Positions 5,748-12,139 of a DNA stretch of 12,139 nucleotides are shown one piece after another. The position numbers and the translations under genes are program-made. This DNA comes from SURF-24 sp964537965 (GTDB taxonomy: Bacteria; Bacteroidota; Ignavibacteria; Ignavibacteriales; SURF-24): assembly GCA_964537965.1 (NCBI GenBank), contig CAZIDB010000142.1, positions 1 through 12,139 on the forward strand, written 5' to 3'. Numbering within the stretch: the stretch's first letter is position 1; each line of letters opens with the position of its first letter. The notes under the pieces were generated by a model that saw nothing but the letters and a program-made list of their open reading frames with translations, had not been told where the DNA came from and did no database searches.

Positions 5748-7406
5748 TTAGTTTACAACAGGAAAGGAAATAATCACTTCTGTCCCTTTTCCGTACTTAC
5801 TTTTTATTTCAATCTTTCCTTTGTGGGCATCCACCATTAGTTTAACATAACTTAAACCCAATCCGAATCCTTTTACGTCATGAACATTATCTGATGGAAC
5901 GCGGAAATATTTATCGAAGATTTTTTTCAAATCTTCTTCTTTAATTCCTATGCCTTTATCTGAAATTGTAATTTGAACAGACTCATTTACATTTACAGTT
6001 GAGATTGTTATATCGATGTTGTCATCGGAATATTTTACAGCATTATCAAGAATGTTATAGATGATGTTTGTAATATGCAGCGCATCGGCATTTATGAAAT
6101 GATTTTCCGCTGCCAATTGCAATGATATTTTACCGCCGTTGCCGTCAATAAGTAAACTTGCGGTATGTTTTGCTTTTTGGATTATATCATGAACATCAAC
6201 CCGGTTTAAATCCAGTTCATATTCGCCTTGTTCAAGAACTGCCATCTGTAAAATCTTTTCAACTTGTCTTCGCATTCTTATATTTTCATCTTTGATTACA
6301 TTTGTATACCTGTTCAGCTTTTCTTTGTCTTCAATTACATGGGAATTTGTCATAGCTTCGGTTGCAAGTGAAATAGTTGAAATCGGAGTCTTGAATTCGT
6401 GGGTCATATTGTTGATAAAATCTATGACTAATGAGCCAAATCTTTTCTGTTTAATGATTGTTCTGATTGTATAGATAAATCCAAATCCAATTGCAGAGAT
6501 GAACAACAAAGAGAGAGCAAGTATTAATGAAATCTCTCTGAATATGAAATAGGTTCTGTCAGGGAAATAGATTGAGAGATAATTCGGAAGTGAGAATATA
6601 TCATTTGGAAATAGTTTTGCTTTGAGAGGCGAATTTAAAATATCATTTTTATTTGCATTCCTCTGAATGATAATTGCCGAATCGCCTTCTCCCGGCGTAA
6701 TTCCAAAAGTGTAAGGTAAATTAATCCCCGCTTCAGAAAGATTAATTTTTAGAAGTGAATCCACAACAGAAAACTTTACTCTTTCCTGTATTGGTATCTG
6801 ATCTGCTTCAACAAGCCGGTCTGCAACTTTAGAAACAATTTTTTTCTTGTTGCTTAGTGAAAGATCACGGAGCATTATGCTGATTTTATTCTCTTCGGTA
6901 ATATGCTTTTTACCAAGACTATCTGTCGTAAAGTTGAATTTATAATTCATCTTATAGTCATCTGCCTGAGCTATTGCAATTCTAACTTTCGGAAGTGTAT
7001 CCTTGATTATACGCGTATGTGTTCCGGAAGAATCAACAGATACAAGGATGGTTCTTGATACTCCCTTATCGTTTGTTTCCGTTTTTGAAAAGAAGTACGG
7101 CTCTTTGCTTATCCAATTTTGTTTATGTGTTGCATAAATAAGAGTGTCAACAATACTCTTTGTTCCGCTTTTTCCTTTTGTAAAAGGAGAATCAAGTATT
7201 GCAACTTCAAAAATTCCTTTTACGGCTTCGTTTGTTTCAAGAACAGAAACAACGTTGTATAACGAGTTCAGAACATTCCTGTCGAAGGCCTGTTCTTTTT
7301 GCTGGTATGCATTCTTGATGAAATAGATCTGCATTAAAATCAGTCCAAGCAAAGAGACTGAAATTAAAACGGTGATTATTACTATTGTACTTTTTCTGAG
7401 TTTCAT
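5748..7406 (-). CDS. Membrane sensor histidine kinase without HAMP domain
   Basis: The 552-residue protein has helix TM1 at about residues 8-30, a long extracytoplasmic sensor region (31-290) with no recognised domain, and TM2 at about 292-314. Only about 20 residues separate TM2 from the phospho-accepting histidine H336 in NMTHEFKTPIST, so there is no room for a HAMP domain. The ATPase domain shows the N box (N455 in YNILDNAVKYS), G1 (D483-KGIGI) and G2 (GFGLGL, 513-518). This layout is familiar from Bacteroidota kinases. The ligand is unknown. The gene heads a two-gene operon with the regulator and is divergent from the PDZ/ABC operon, which suggests that it senses an envelope condition relevant to that exporter. 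No ribosome binding site is seen; an exact TAnnTTTG element ends 4 nt before the start codon. Confidence 0.95.
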   Translation of the reverse strand: MKLRKSTIVIITVLISVSLLGLILMQIYFIKNAYQQKEQAFDRNVLNSLYNVVSVLETNEAVKGIFEVAILDSPFTKGKSGTKSIVDTLIYATHKQNWISKEPYFFSKTETNDKGVSRTILVSVDSSGTHTRIIKDTLPKVRIAIAQADDYKMNYKFNFTTDSLGKKHITEENKISIMLRDLSLSNKKKIVSKVADRLVEADQIPIQERVKFSVVDSLLKINLSEAGINLPYTFGITPGEGDSAIIIQRNANKNDILNSPLKAKLFPNDIFSLPNYLSIYFPDRTYFIFREISLILALSLLFISAIGFGFIYTIRTIIKQKRFGSLVIDFINNMTHEFKTPISTISLATEAMTNSHVIEDKEKLNRYTNVIKDENIRMRRQVEKILQMAVLEQGEYELDLNRVDVHDIIQKAKHTASLLIDGNGGKISLQLAAENHFINADALHITNIIYNILDNAVKYSDDNIDITISTVNVNESVQITISDKGIGIKEEDLKKIFDKYFRVPSDNVHDVKGFGLGLSYVKLMVDAHKGKIEIKSKYGKGTEVIISFPVVN

Positions 7407-7410
7407 AGTG

Positions 7411-7418
7411 CAAAGTTA
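7411..7418 (-). promoter_or_regulatory. Candidate -7 element (TAACTTTG) of the kinase operon
   Basis: On the minus strand TAACTTTG fits the Bacteroidota -7 consensus TAnnTTTG and lies 4 nt before the ATG, which would make the transcript leaderless or nearly so. A TTTG lies upstream but with a 14-nt gap, shorter than the usual 17-20 nt, so the -33 element is not convincing. Confidence 0.35.
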
Positions 7419-7445
7419 TTTACTCTAAATTACAAAATCATCTTC

Positions 7446-7485
7446 GTTAACACTTCTTAACACTTGATAACATAGTTTAACTATT
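7446..7485. promoter_or_regulatory. Four 10-bp-phased TTAAC boxes, candidate response-regulator operator
   Basis: Consecutive decamers read GTTAACACTT, CTTAACACTT, GATAACATAG and TTTAACTATT, so a (T/A)TAAC box recurs at exactly 10-bp steps on one DNA face. OmpR-family regulators bind direct repeats with 10-11 bp spacing, for example the CpxR boxes five bases long with five-base spacers. The block lies in the 137-nt divergent region between the kinase and PDZ genes, suited to control both. Confidence 0.6.
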
Positions 7486-7504
7486 TTTATCCGCCAGCCT
7501 GAAT

Positions 7505-7512
7505 TATCTTTT
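7505..7512 (+). promoter_or_regulatory. Possible -7/-10 element (TATCTTTT) of the PDZ/ABC operon
   Basis: It matches TAnnTTTG at all but the final position and lies 32 nt before the GTG start. The phased boxes end 19 nt upstream of it, a usual place for an activator. No -33 match was found, so this is weak. Confidence 0.25.
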
Positions 7513-7543
7513 ATCCGGATGTTAAACAAACTAAGGTGAAAGT

Positions 7544-8275
7544 GTGAATACTAAAATCAAAGCTATTCTTTTCCTTTTTGTAAGTCAACTTGTTTGCATT
7601 GCTACAAACGCGCAGGAAATGAAAATAATTAAGGCAAAACCGGGAGAGGTATTTATGATTCCGGAGGTTGGGGCAATAATTCAGTTGAAAGATAAAAAGA
7701 TAGTTATTGAAAATGTAATGCCTGCAGATATGCGGGATAAATCTTATAAAGATGTTGATCTGCAGGAATCTGATGTAATAATAATGGTGAACGGGAAAAA
7801 GGTGAGTTCAACTAAAGAATGCGAAGATATTTACAACAACCTAAAAACGGGTGATGAATTTAAAATGGGCATCAACCGTAAGGATAAGATGTTTATTGTT
7901 GGATTTAAAAAAGCTAATCCTGAAGAACTAAAATCATCCGGAAAGATGATTATTAAAAAAGATGGTAAGAAAGGAGAGTTTAACATACTGCCGGAATTCG
8001 GAATTCTTTATTCGGGTTTAAACGGAAAGGTTACGGTTAAAGAAGTATTAAAGGAAATTCCTGGCGCTGAAGGAAAAGATATTAAAGCAGGCGACATTAT
8101 ACTCAAGATTAATAATAAAGTGATTGGAAAAATATCTGAACTTGCAAACGAATATGATAATGTTAAAACCGGGAAGAAAATTGAATTAACTCTTCAGAGA
8201 AAGGAAAAAGAAATTGTTGTTACTGCCGTAAAGAAAGAAGGTGAAGGAAAAGTAATTATAAAGAAAAGGAATTGA
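7544..8275 (+). CDS. Secreted protein with two PDZ-like domains
   Basis: The 243-residue protein starts with GTG at 7544, supported by AAGGTG at 7533-7538. An ATG at 7519 runs straight into a stop. Residues 1-23 form a signal peptide ending TNAQ, so the mature protein should be periplasmic or surface-exposed. Two PDZ-like repeats lie at about 38-117 and 145-230. Each has the ligand-groove and beta-strand order of bacterial PDZ domains, visible as DLQESDVIIMVNGKKV in the first and DIKAGDIILKINNKVI in the second. No protease domain is attached, so it is a binding module rather than a DegP-type enzyme. It is the first gene of the operon with the adaptor and exporter, 6 nt before the next gene. 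A role in recognising exported substrates or sensing envelope proteins is inference. Confidence 0.88.
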   Translation: MNTKIKAILFLFVSQLVCIATNAQEMKIIKAKPGEVFMIPEVGAIIQLKDKKIVIENVMPADMRDKSYKDVDLQESDVIIMVNGKKVSSTKECEDIYNNLKTGDEFKMGINRKDKMFIVGFKKANPEELKSSGKMIIKKDGKKGEFNILPEFGILYSGLNGKVTVKEVLKEIPGAEGKDIKAGDIILKINNKVIGKISELANEYDNVKTGKKIELTLQRKEKEIVVTAVKKEGEGKVIIKKRN

Positions 8276-8281
8276 GTAACT

Positions 8282-9763
8282 ATGAAGTTGAATAAAACTG
8301 TAATTCTGTTAGTACTGGTTTTCTTTTCCGGCTTACTGCAATCCCAGATAAATTATAATCAGCGGGATGATAAGTATCGTTTGCTTGGTTTGAAACGTGC
8401 TAAGGAAGTATATGAATCAGCTAAGAAAGATTTTGACCGCGCAAAGGAATTGTACTCCAAACAACTTATATCCGAAAGCGAGTATGACAATAACAAGGCA
8501 AGATATGCTGATGCCGAAGTAAATTACCAGCAGTCTCTTCTTGCTGTCTTGTTCGAGAATCAGTTTGTATCGGTTGATAGGGCTGTTAAGTATCAAAACA
8601 AAGAAGGCAAAAAGTTTGTCCGCTTGCGTGTTGAAAATTCATCCGGCGGAACAGAAGAATTTCAAAAGCTGATAAATATAGACGATAAACTTTTTAAATC
8701 TTTGCAGCCGGACGTAATTAACAATGTTTATATATCATTATCTAATAATGACGGCGCAATAATAAGCCAACCGTACGAAGCAAAAATTTCTCAGCTTAAA
8801 TTCGGGATGCCTGTTGATTTAACCTTCGCTTTGCTTCAGGATATTGATGCGCTTACTGTTAATATAATATATGGTAATGGTTCAACGAGAAGTCTTAAAA
8901 TCTATCTTCAGAAGGATGCTTCGCAGAATATTGTTGCTGTGCAGTCAAAGCAGTTTTCTCAGGAAGGTGAGTTAGGCAAAACAGCATCGTATGATTTGAC
9001 TCTTGAATTGTTCAGCGGTGATAACAATACTTTCAGGCTTGAGGTTGTAAACCTTCCGCAGCAAATAACAAGATATTTTAAAGATGCGGAGGGAGGTGCG
9101 CGGCTTAACCAGTTTAAGTTTACTGAAAATGTTAATACGCGAAAAGCATCTCTCGAAGTTTCCCTGCCGGACAGACCTTCCGATGAAATTAAGATGGATA
9201 AACCGATCCAATTCTTTGTTCTTGTAATTCCAAACGATAAGAAAATAGAAAGGACTTCAGATAAAACATGGTCGCAGGAAGAAATTGAAAAGCTGAATGT
9301 AGGATATGTAAAATTAGAATTAGTCCCTAAAGGAAAAGGAAGATTACTTGTACGTGCTCCCCAGCTTTTCTACACTGTTCAACCGGATGGAAGCGCGGAA
9401 TCAACAATTGAAATAGTAAACGAAGGAACAAGAATATTAGATAATGTTGAAGTAAAACTTGATTTGCCTCTTAACTGGGGAAAAGAAATTGAGCCTTCAG
9501 TTATTAAAACGCTCGGTATTTCGGAAGAGAAACAAGTGAAGCTAAAAATTTTTCCGCCAAAAGATATTTCTGTAGGACGTTATGAGGTCAGAATAAGAAC
9601 AACATCTTTGTCAGAAGGTCAACCTGTAACCGGTGAAGATAAGACTCTTATGATTGAAGTTGAAGGTGGCTCCAACATTTGGGGTACAGCTTTGCTTGTA
9701 ATTTTAATTCTTGGGCTTTCGGCAGGAATAGTAATCTTCGGTATTAAACTTTCAAAAAAATAA
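8282..9763 (+). CDS. Membrane-anchored protein with an adaptor-type alpha-hairpin and a NEW3-like domain
   Basis: The 493-residue protein begins with a signal peptide (1-22). Residues 30-90 form an antiparallel coiled-coil pair typical of membrane fusion proteins, with R53, L57 and S64 in the R-x3-L-x6-S pattern that docks AcrA/MacA-type adaptors on TolC, followed by ISESEYD. The middle (95-340) is strand-rich and unrecognised. Residues about 358-450 look like a NEW3 (NPCBM-associated) immunoglobulin-like domain, with STIEIVNEGTRILDNVEVKL and a DISVGRYEVRIR end. A single helix at 467-489 anchors it in the inner membrane, followed by a short basic tail. The lipoyl and beta-barrel domains of true adaptors are not seen. 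It sits between the PDZ protein and the ABC ATPase, so it is probably the periplasmic part of the exporter. NEW3 proteins beside ABC-2 genes are known; the hairpin is the unusual part. Confidence 0.85.
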   Translation: MKLNKTVILLVLVFFSGLLQSQINYNQRDDKYRLLGLKRAKEVYESAKKDFDRAKELYSKQLISESEYDNNKARYADAEVNYQQSLLAVLFENQFVSVDRAVKYQNKEGKKFVRLRVENSSGGTEEFQKLINIDDKLFKSLQPDVINNVYISLSNNDGAIISQPYEAKISQLKFGMPVDLTFALLQDIDALTVNIIYGNGSTRSLKIYLQKDASQNIVAVQSKQFSQEGELGKTASYDLTLELFSGDNNTFRLEVVNLPQQITRYFKDAEGGARLNQFKFTENVNTRKASLEVSLPDRPSDEIKMDKPIQFFVLVIPNDKKIERTSDKTWSQEEIEKLNVGYVKLELVPKGKGRLLVRAPQLFYTVQPDGSAESTIEIVNEGTRILDNVEVKLDLPLNWGKEIEPSVIKTLGISEEKQVKLKIFPPKDISVGRYEVRIRTTSLSEGQPVTGEDKTLMIEVEGGSNIWGTALLVILILGLSAGIVIFGIKLSKK

Positions 9764-9784
9764 AAAGAATTTAACAGGTGAATA

Positions 9785-10540
9785 ATGGAAAACACAGTAA
9801 CTAATAATTCAATGCTGGCAGCAGTAAACTTATCTAAAAAATATGAAGATGGAGTTTTAGCTCTTGATAATGTTTCCTTTTCCGTGAACAAAGGAGAAAT
9901 ATTTACAATACTTGGAGCCAACGGAGCAGGCAAAACAACAACAATAAATATCTTCCTGAATTTTATTGAACCGACAGAAGGTGAAGCATTAATTGACGGA
10001 TTTGTAACTCACAAAGAACCTCTGAAGGCAAAACAAAAAGTAGCCTTCGTTTCTGAAAATGTAATGCTCTATAATAATTTTTCTGCGCTTCAGAATCTCG
10101 ATTACTTCGCAAAGCTTGGCGGAAATACTTCTTTAACAAAAGATGATTATAAAAATATTCTTCTGCGTGTAGGCCTGCAGGAAGATGCACATAACAAAAA
10201 GATAAAAGGCTTCTCAAAAGGAATGCGCCAGAAATGCGGAATTGCAATTGCAATAATTAAAAATGCCGAAGCAATCTTACTTGACGAACCAACATCAGGG
10301 TTGGATCCGAAAGCGGGTTTCGAATTTATTTCACTGCTTAAATCTCTTCGTGATGAAGGGAAAGCAATATTAATGTCCACGCACGATATTTTCAGAGCAA
10401 AAGAAATTTCTGATACGATTGGTATAATGAACAAAGGCAGACTAGTGATGCTTAAAAAACAGGATGAACTTAAAGACCAGAACCTTGAACAAATTTATCT
10501 TGATTATATGGCAGGACACAACGGCGAAACCATCTCCTGA
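9785..10540 (+). CDS. ABC transporter ATP-binding protein (ABC-2 exporter type)
   Basis: The 251-residue protein is a single nucleotide-binding domain that powers the exporter. Walker A is GANGAGKT (44-51), the signature is FSKGMRQK (143-150), Walker B is AILLDEP with the catalytic E168, the D-loop is SGLD (171-174) and the switch histidine is H200. At the Q-loop the sequence reads VAFVSENVMLYNNFSALQNL, with Ser-Glu where many families have Gln; this replacement is common in ABC-2 ATPases of the CcmA/NatA type. The ATG at 9785 follows AGGTGA at 9776-9781, 21 nt after the adaptor gene. The substrate cannot be told from sequence. The partner permease is encoded after a 177-nt gap containing repeats. 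Confidence 0.95.
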   Translation: MENTVTNNSMLAAVNLSKKYEDGVLALDNVSFSVNKGEIFTILGANGAGKTTTINIFLNFIEPTEGEALIDGFVTHKEPLKAKQKVAFVSENVMLYNNFSALQNLDYFAKLGGNTSLTKDDYKNILLRVGLQEDAHNKKIKGFSKGMRQKCGIAIAIIKNAEAILLDEPTSGLDPKAGFEFISLLKSLRDEGKAILMSTHDIFRAKEISDTIGIMNKGRLVMLKKQDELKDQNLEQIYLDYMAGHNGETIS

Positions 10541-10561
10541 TATCTTTTCTCATCATAATAG

Positions 10562-10581
10562 CCCCGATTTTTAAATCGGGG
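10562..10581. repeat. Palindrome CCCCGATTT-TT-AAATCGGGG
   Basis: A perfect 9-bp stem with a TT centre, 22 nt after the ATPase stop codon. It lacks a T-run on either strand, so it is not a standard intrinsic terminator. It could slow or process the operon transcript between ATPase and permease, or be a dispersed intergenic palindrome. Confidence 0.7.
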
Positions 10582-10602
10582 GAAAAATATGAAAAAGAGA
10601 AA

Positions 10603-10682
10603 GAGTAAGTTTATGATGGAGAGTAAGATTATGAATAAGAGTAAGTTTACCAGCCTTTGGCTGGATTATGAATAAGAGTAAG
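10603..10682 (+). repeat. 18-nt tandem repeat split by a 19-nt hairpin
   Basis: GAGTAAG starts at 10603, 10621, 10639 and 10676, i.e. steps of 18, 18 and 37 nt. The longer step is one 18-nt unit plus a 19-nt segment (10646-10664) carrying CCAGCC-TTT-GGCTGG. The 19-mer starting GATTATGAATAAG is present twice exactly (10627-10645 and 10664-10682). Confidence 0.8.
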
Positions 10683-10717
10683 AATTATTTGTTTAATTAA
10701 GTTACAAGGGTTTTAAA

Positions 10718-12130
10718 ATGATCAAACATATCATACTGAAAGAAATTAAAGACAATCTTTCTTCTACCAAGTTTATAGTCACGTTCAGTGTTTGTTCTAT
10801 CCTGATATTGCTTTCGTTTGTAATTGGTGCTACAAATTTTAAGATTGCTCAGATGCAGTACGAAGCGGCAAAAAATGAAAACACAAGGCAGCTTGAAGGA
10901 TTAACAAACTGGATGATGGTTAACGATTACAGGATATTCCTGCCCCCGCAGCCACTTGCCGCATTGGTAACCGGCGTTTCAAATGATATCGGCCGAACAA
11001 TTGAAATCGGCGGGACAAATGATATTCAGGCAGAAGACAGCATATTCGGTGACGAACCAATCTTTGCAATTTTCAGGTTCCTTGATCTTGAATTTATTTT
11101 TCAGATTGTACTTTCTCTGTTTGCAATATTGTTTGCATACGATTCAATTAATGGCGAGAAGGAAAGAGGGACGCTTAAACTTACTTTTTCATACCCGGTA
11201 TCGAGAAGTGATTTTATACTTGGAAAACTTTTCGGCTCTTTTTCCTCGTTAATAATTCCTTTGCTGATTCCATTTATGATCGGAATGGTTATTCTTCCGG
11301 CATTAGGAGTAAACTTAACCGGCGATGAATGGATTCGTTTGATGCTGATAATATTAAACGGATTTGTTTTAACATCCGTCTTCCTTTTACTGTCAATTTT
11401 TGTTTCAGCATTAACGGAAAAATCCTCGAACTCTTTTCTGTACCTGCTTGGCGGCTGGATATTTTTTGTGATGATTATTCCCAGAATATCTTTCATTGCA
11501 GCCGGTTCAATAATCAATGTTCCTTCTTTAGATGAAATTAATTCACAGAAAGCCAGGCTTTCAATGCAACTATGGAGCGAAGACAGGAAAGCAATCAATT
11601 CTTTTTCTTCAACTAAAACAGGAAACCCTGAAGAATTGATGAAAGAATTTAATTCGTTTATGCAGAAGATGACAAAAGGAAGACAGGAAAAAATCCGTGA
11701 ACTTACAGAACGGTTATATGAAGAAAGAGAGAACAAACAAAATTCAATGATTAAACTTGCATTCGGTTTAGCAAGTTTGTCACCGGTTACTTCTTTTTCA
11801 CTTTCAATTTCAACACTTGCTGGAACATCAGTCAGGTTGCAGGAGCAATTTTATAAGAATGCAAAAAACTATAAACGGGAATACTCAGAATTCATGAAGA
11901 AAAAAACTGGCATGGATGGTAGCGCATTTGTTGTTATGCGAAGACTTTCGGATGACGACACGAAAGAAAACAAAATAAACCTAAGTGAAATTCCTGTATT
12001 TCAGTTTAAACAGGCAAGTCTTTCTGAAAATATAGCAGATACAATTTTATATACGGGTATCCTGCTACTGTTTTGTATTGCTTTTTTTGCAGCATCATTT
12101 TATTCCTTCAGGAAATATGATGTCAGATAA
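10718..12130 (+). CDS. ABC-2 type permease subunit with a large extracytoplasmic loop
   Basis: The 470-residue inner-membrane protein is the membrane partner of the ATPase. Hydrophobic helices lie near residues 20-37, 122-142, 172-195, 205-232, 240-265 and 443-462. The cytoplasmic NGEKERGTLKL motif (145-155), just after helix 2, is the usual ATPase-coupling region of ABC-2 permeases. About 80 residues between helices 1 and 2 and about 170 between helices 5 and 6 are polar. The second region holds a charged helical stretch (about 305-348) and a possible extra hydrophobic segment (about 350-372). AAGGG at 10706-10710 precedes the ATG by 7 nt. The substrate is unknown. The loops could contact the PDZ and adaptor proteins encoded upstream. 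The gap before this gene is the widest in the operon. Confidence 0.9.
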   Translation: MIKHIILKEIKDNLSSTKFIVTFSVCSILILLSFVIGATNFKIAQMQYEAAKNENTRQLEGLTNWMMVNDYRIFLPPQPLAALVTGVSNDIGRTIEIGGTNDIQAEDSIFGDEPIFAIFRFLDLEFIFQIVLSLFAILFAYDSINGEKERGTLKLTFSYPVSRSDFILGKLFGSFSSLIIPLLIPFMIGMVILPALGVNLTGDEWIRLMLIILNGFVLTSVFLLLSIFVSALTEKSSNSFLYLLGGWIFFVMIIPRISFIAAGSIINVPSLDEINSQKARLSMQLWSEDRKAINSFSSTKTGNPEELMKEFNSFMQKMTKGRQEKIRELTERLYEERENKQNSMIKLAFGLASLSPVTSFSLSISTLAGTSVRLQEQFYKNAKNYKREYSEFMKKKTGMDGSAFVVMRRLSDDDTKENKINLSEIPVFQFKQASLSENIADTILYTGILLLFCIAFFAASFYSFRKYDVR

Positions 12131-12139
12131 AAACATTTT
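12120..12139 (+). CDS. Possible start of an overlapping downstream gene, cut by the window edge
   Basis: AGGAA at 12110-12114 lies 5 nt before an ATG at 12120 in a different frame from the permease. The frame reads Met-Ser-Asp-Lys-Asn-Ile and stays open to the end. Such 11-nt overlaps are usual inside operons, and ABC-2 exporters often have two permease genes. Only seven codons are visible, so identity is a guess. Confidence 0.4.

Noticed and set aside
8282..9763. Calling this gene a standard HlyD/AcrA-type membrane fusion protein
   Set aside because: Only the hairpin is present; lipoyl and beta-barrel motifs are not seen and the C-terminus has a NEW3-like domain plus a membrane helix.
10562..10581. 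Intrinsic terminator after the ABC ATPase
   Set aside because: The stem is perfect but is followed by GAAAAAT, not by a T-run, on the plus strand, and no T-run follows on the minus strand; the permease downstream belongs to the same system.
11101..11736. 211-codon open frame opposite the permease gene
   Set aside because: It is a shadow of the permease coding frame: the plus strand has clear ABC-2 motifs and helices, while the minus frame lacks a ribosome binding site and a recognisable domain.

Overview
The window is AT-rich (roughly one third G+C) and comes from a Gram-negative bacterium. I favour the Ignavibacteria/Chlorobi side of the Bacteroidota (FCB) superphylum, on three grounds. There is a decayed type IX secretion C-terminal sorting domain. 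The sensor kinase is of a Bacteroidota-like type with no HAMP domain. Strong AGGAGG-type ribosome binding sites are present, which are uncommon in Bacteroidia proper. This placement is inference from gene content, not from a marker gene.

Left part (1-1741): two tandem inverted repeats precede a gene for a five-helix membrane protein of unknown function. A DinB-fold putative metal enzyme follows, then a short remnant of a T9SS-secreted protein.

Centre-left (1842-5017): a phage-lysis-like set. It holds a zinc amidase of the Amidase_2 family and, overlapping it by 8 nt, a bitopic coiled-coil protein with a glycine-zipper C-terminus. A repeat-packed intergenic block of about 650 nt separates these from a peptidoglycan-binding + GH19-like muramidase. 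Neither hydrolase has a signal peptide. The block holds four alternating palindromic elements with shared outer arms and changing but still complementary inner stems. Direct repeats and a heptanucleotide tandem array flank them.

Right part (5023-12139): a two-component pair (HAMP-less histidine kinase, then an OmpR-type regulator, minus strand) is divergent from a plus-strand operon. The operon encodes a secreted double-PDZ protein, a membrane-anchored NEW3-type protein, an ABC ATPase and an ABC-2 permease; a second permease-like gene may start at the window edge. Between the divergent units lie four TTAAC-type sites spaced exactly 10 bp apart, the geometry used by OmpR-family regulators. The NEW3-type protein starts with an alpha-hairpin that has the R-x3-L-x6-S pattern by which AcrA/MacA-type adaptors dock on TolC.

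My reading is an envelope-responsive, self-regulated export module. The kinase senses an envelope condition, the regulator acts at the shared intergenic region, and the ABC-2 exporter works with a periplasmic PDZ protein and an unusual adaptor that may reach an outer-membrane channel. The adaptor/exporter set and the covarying palindromes are the two things most worth following up.
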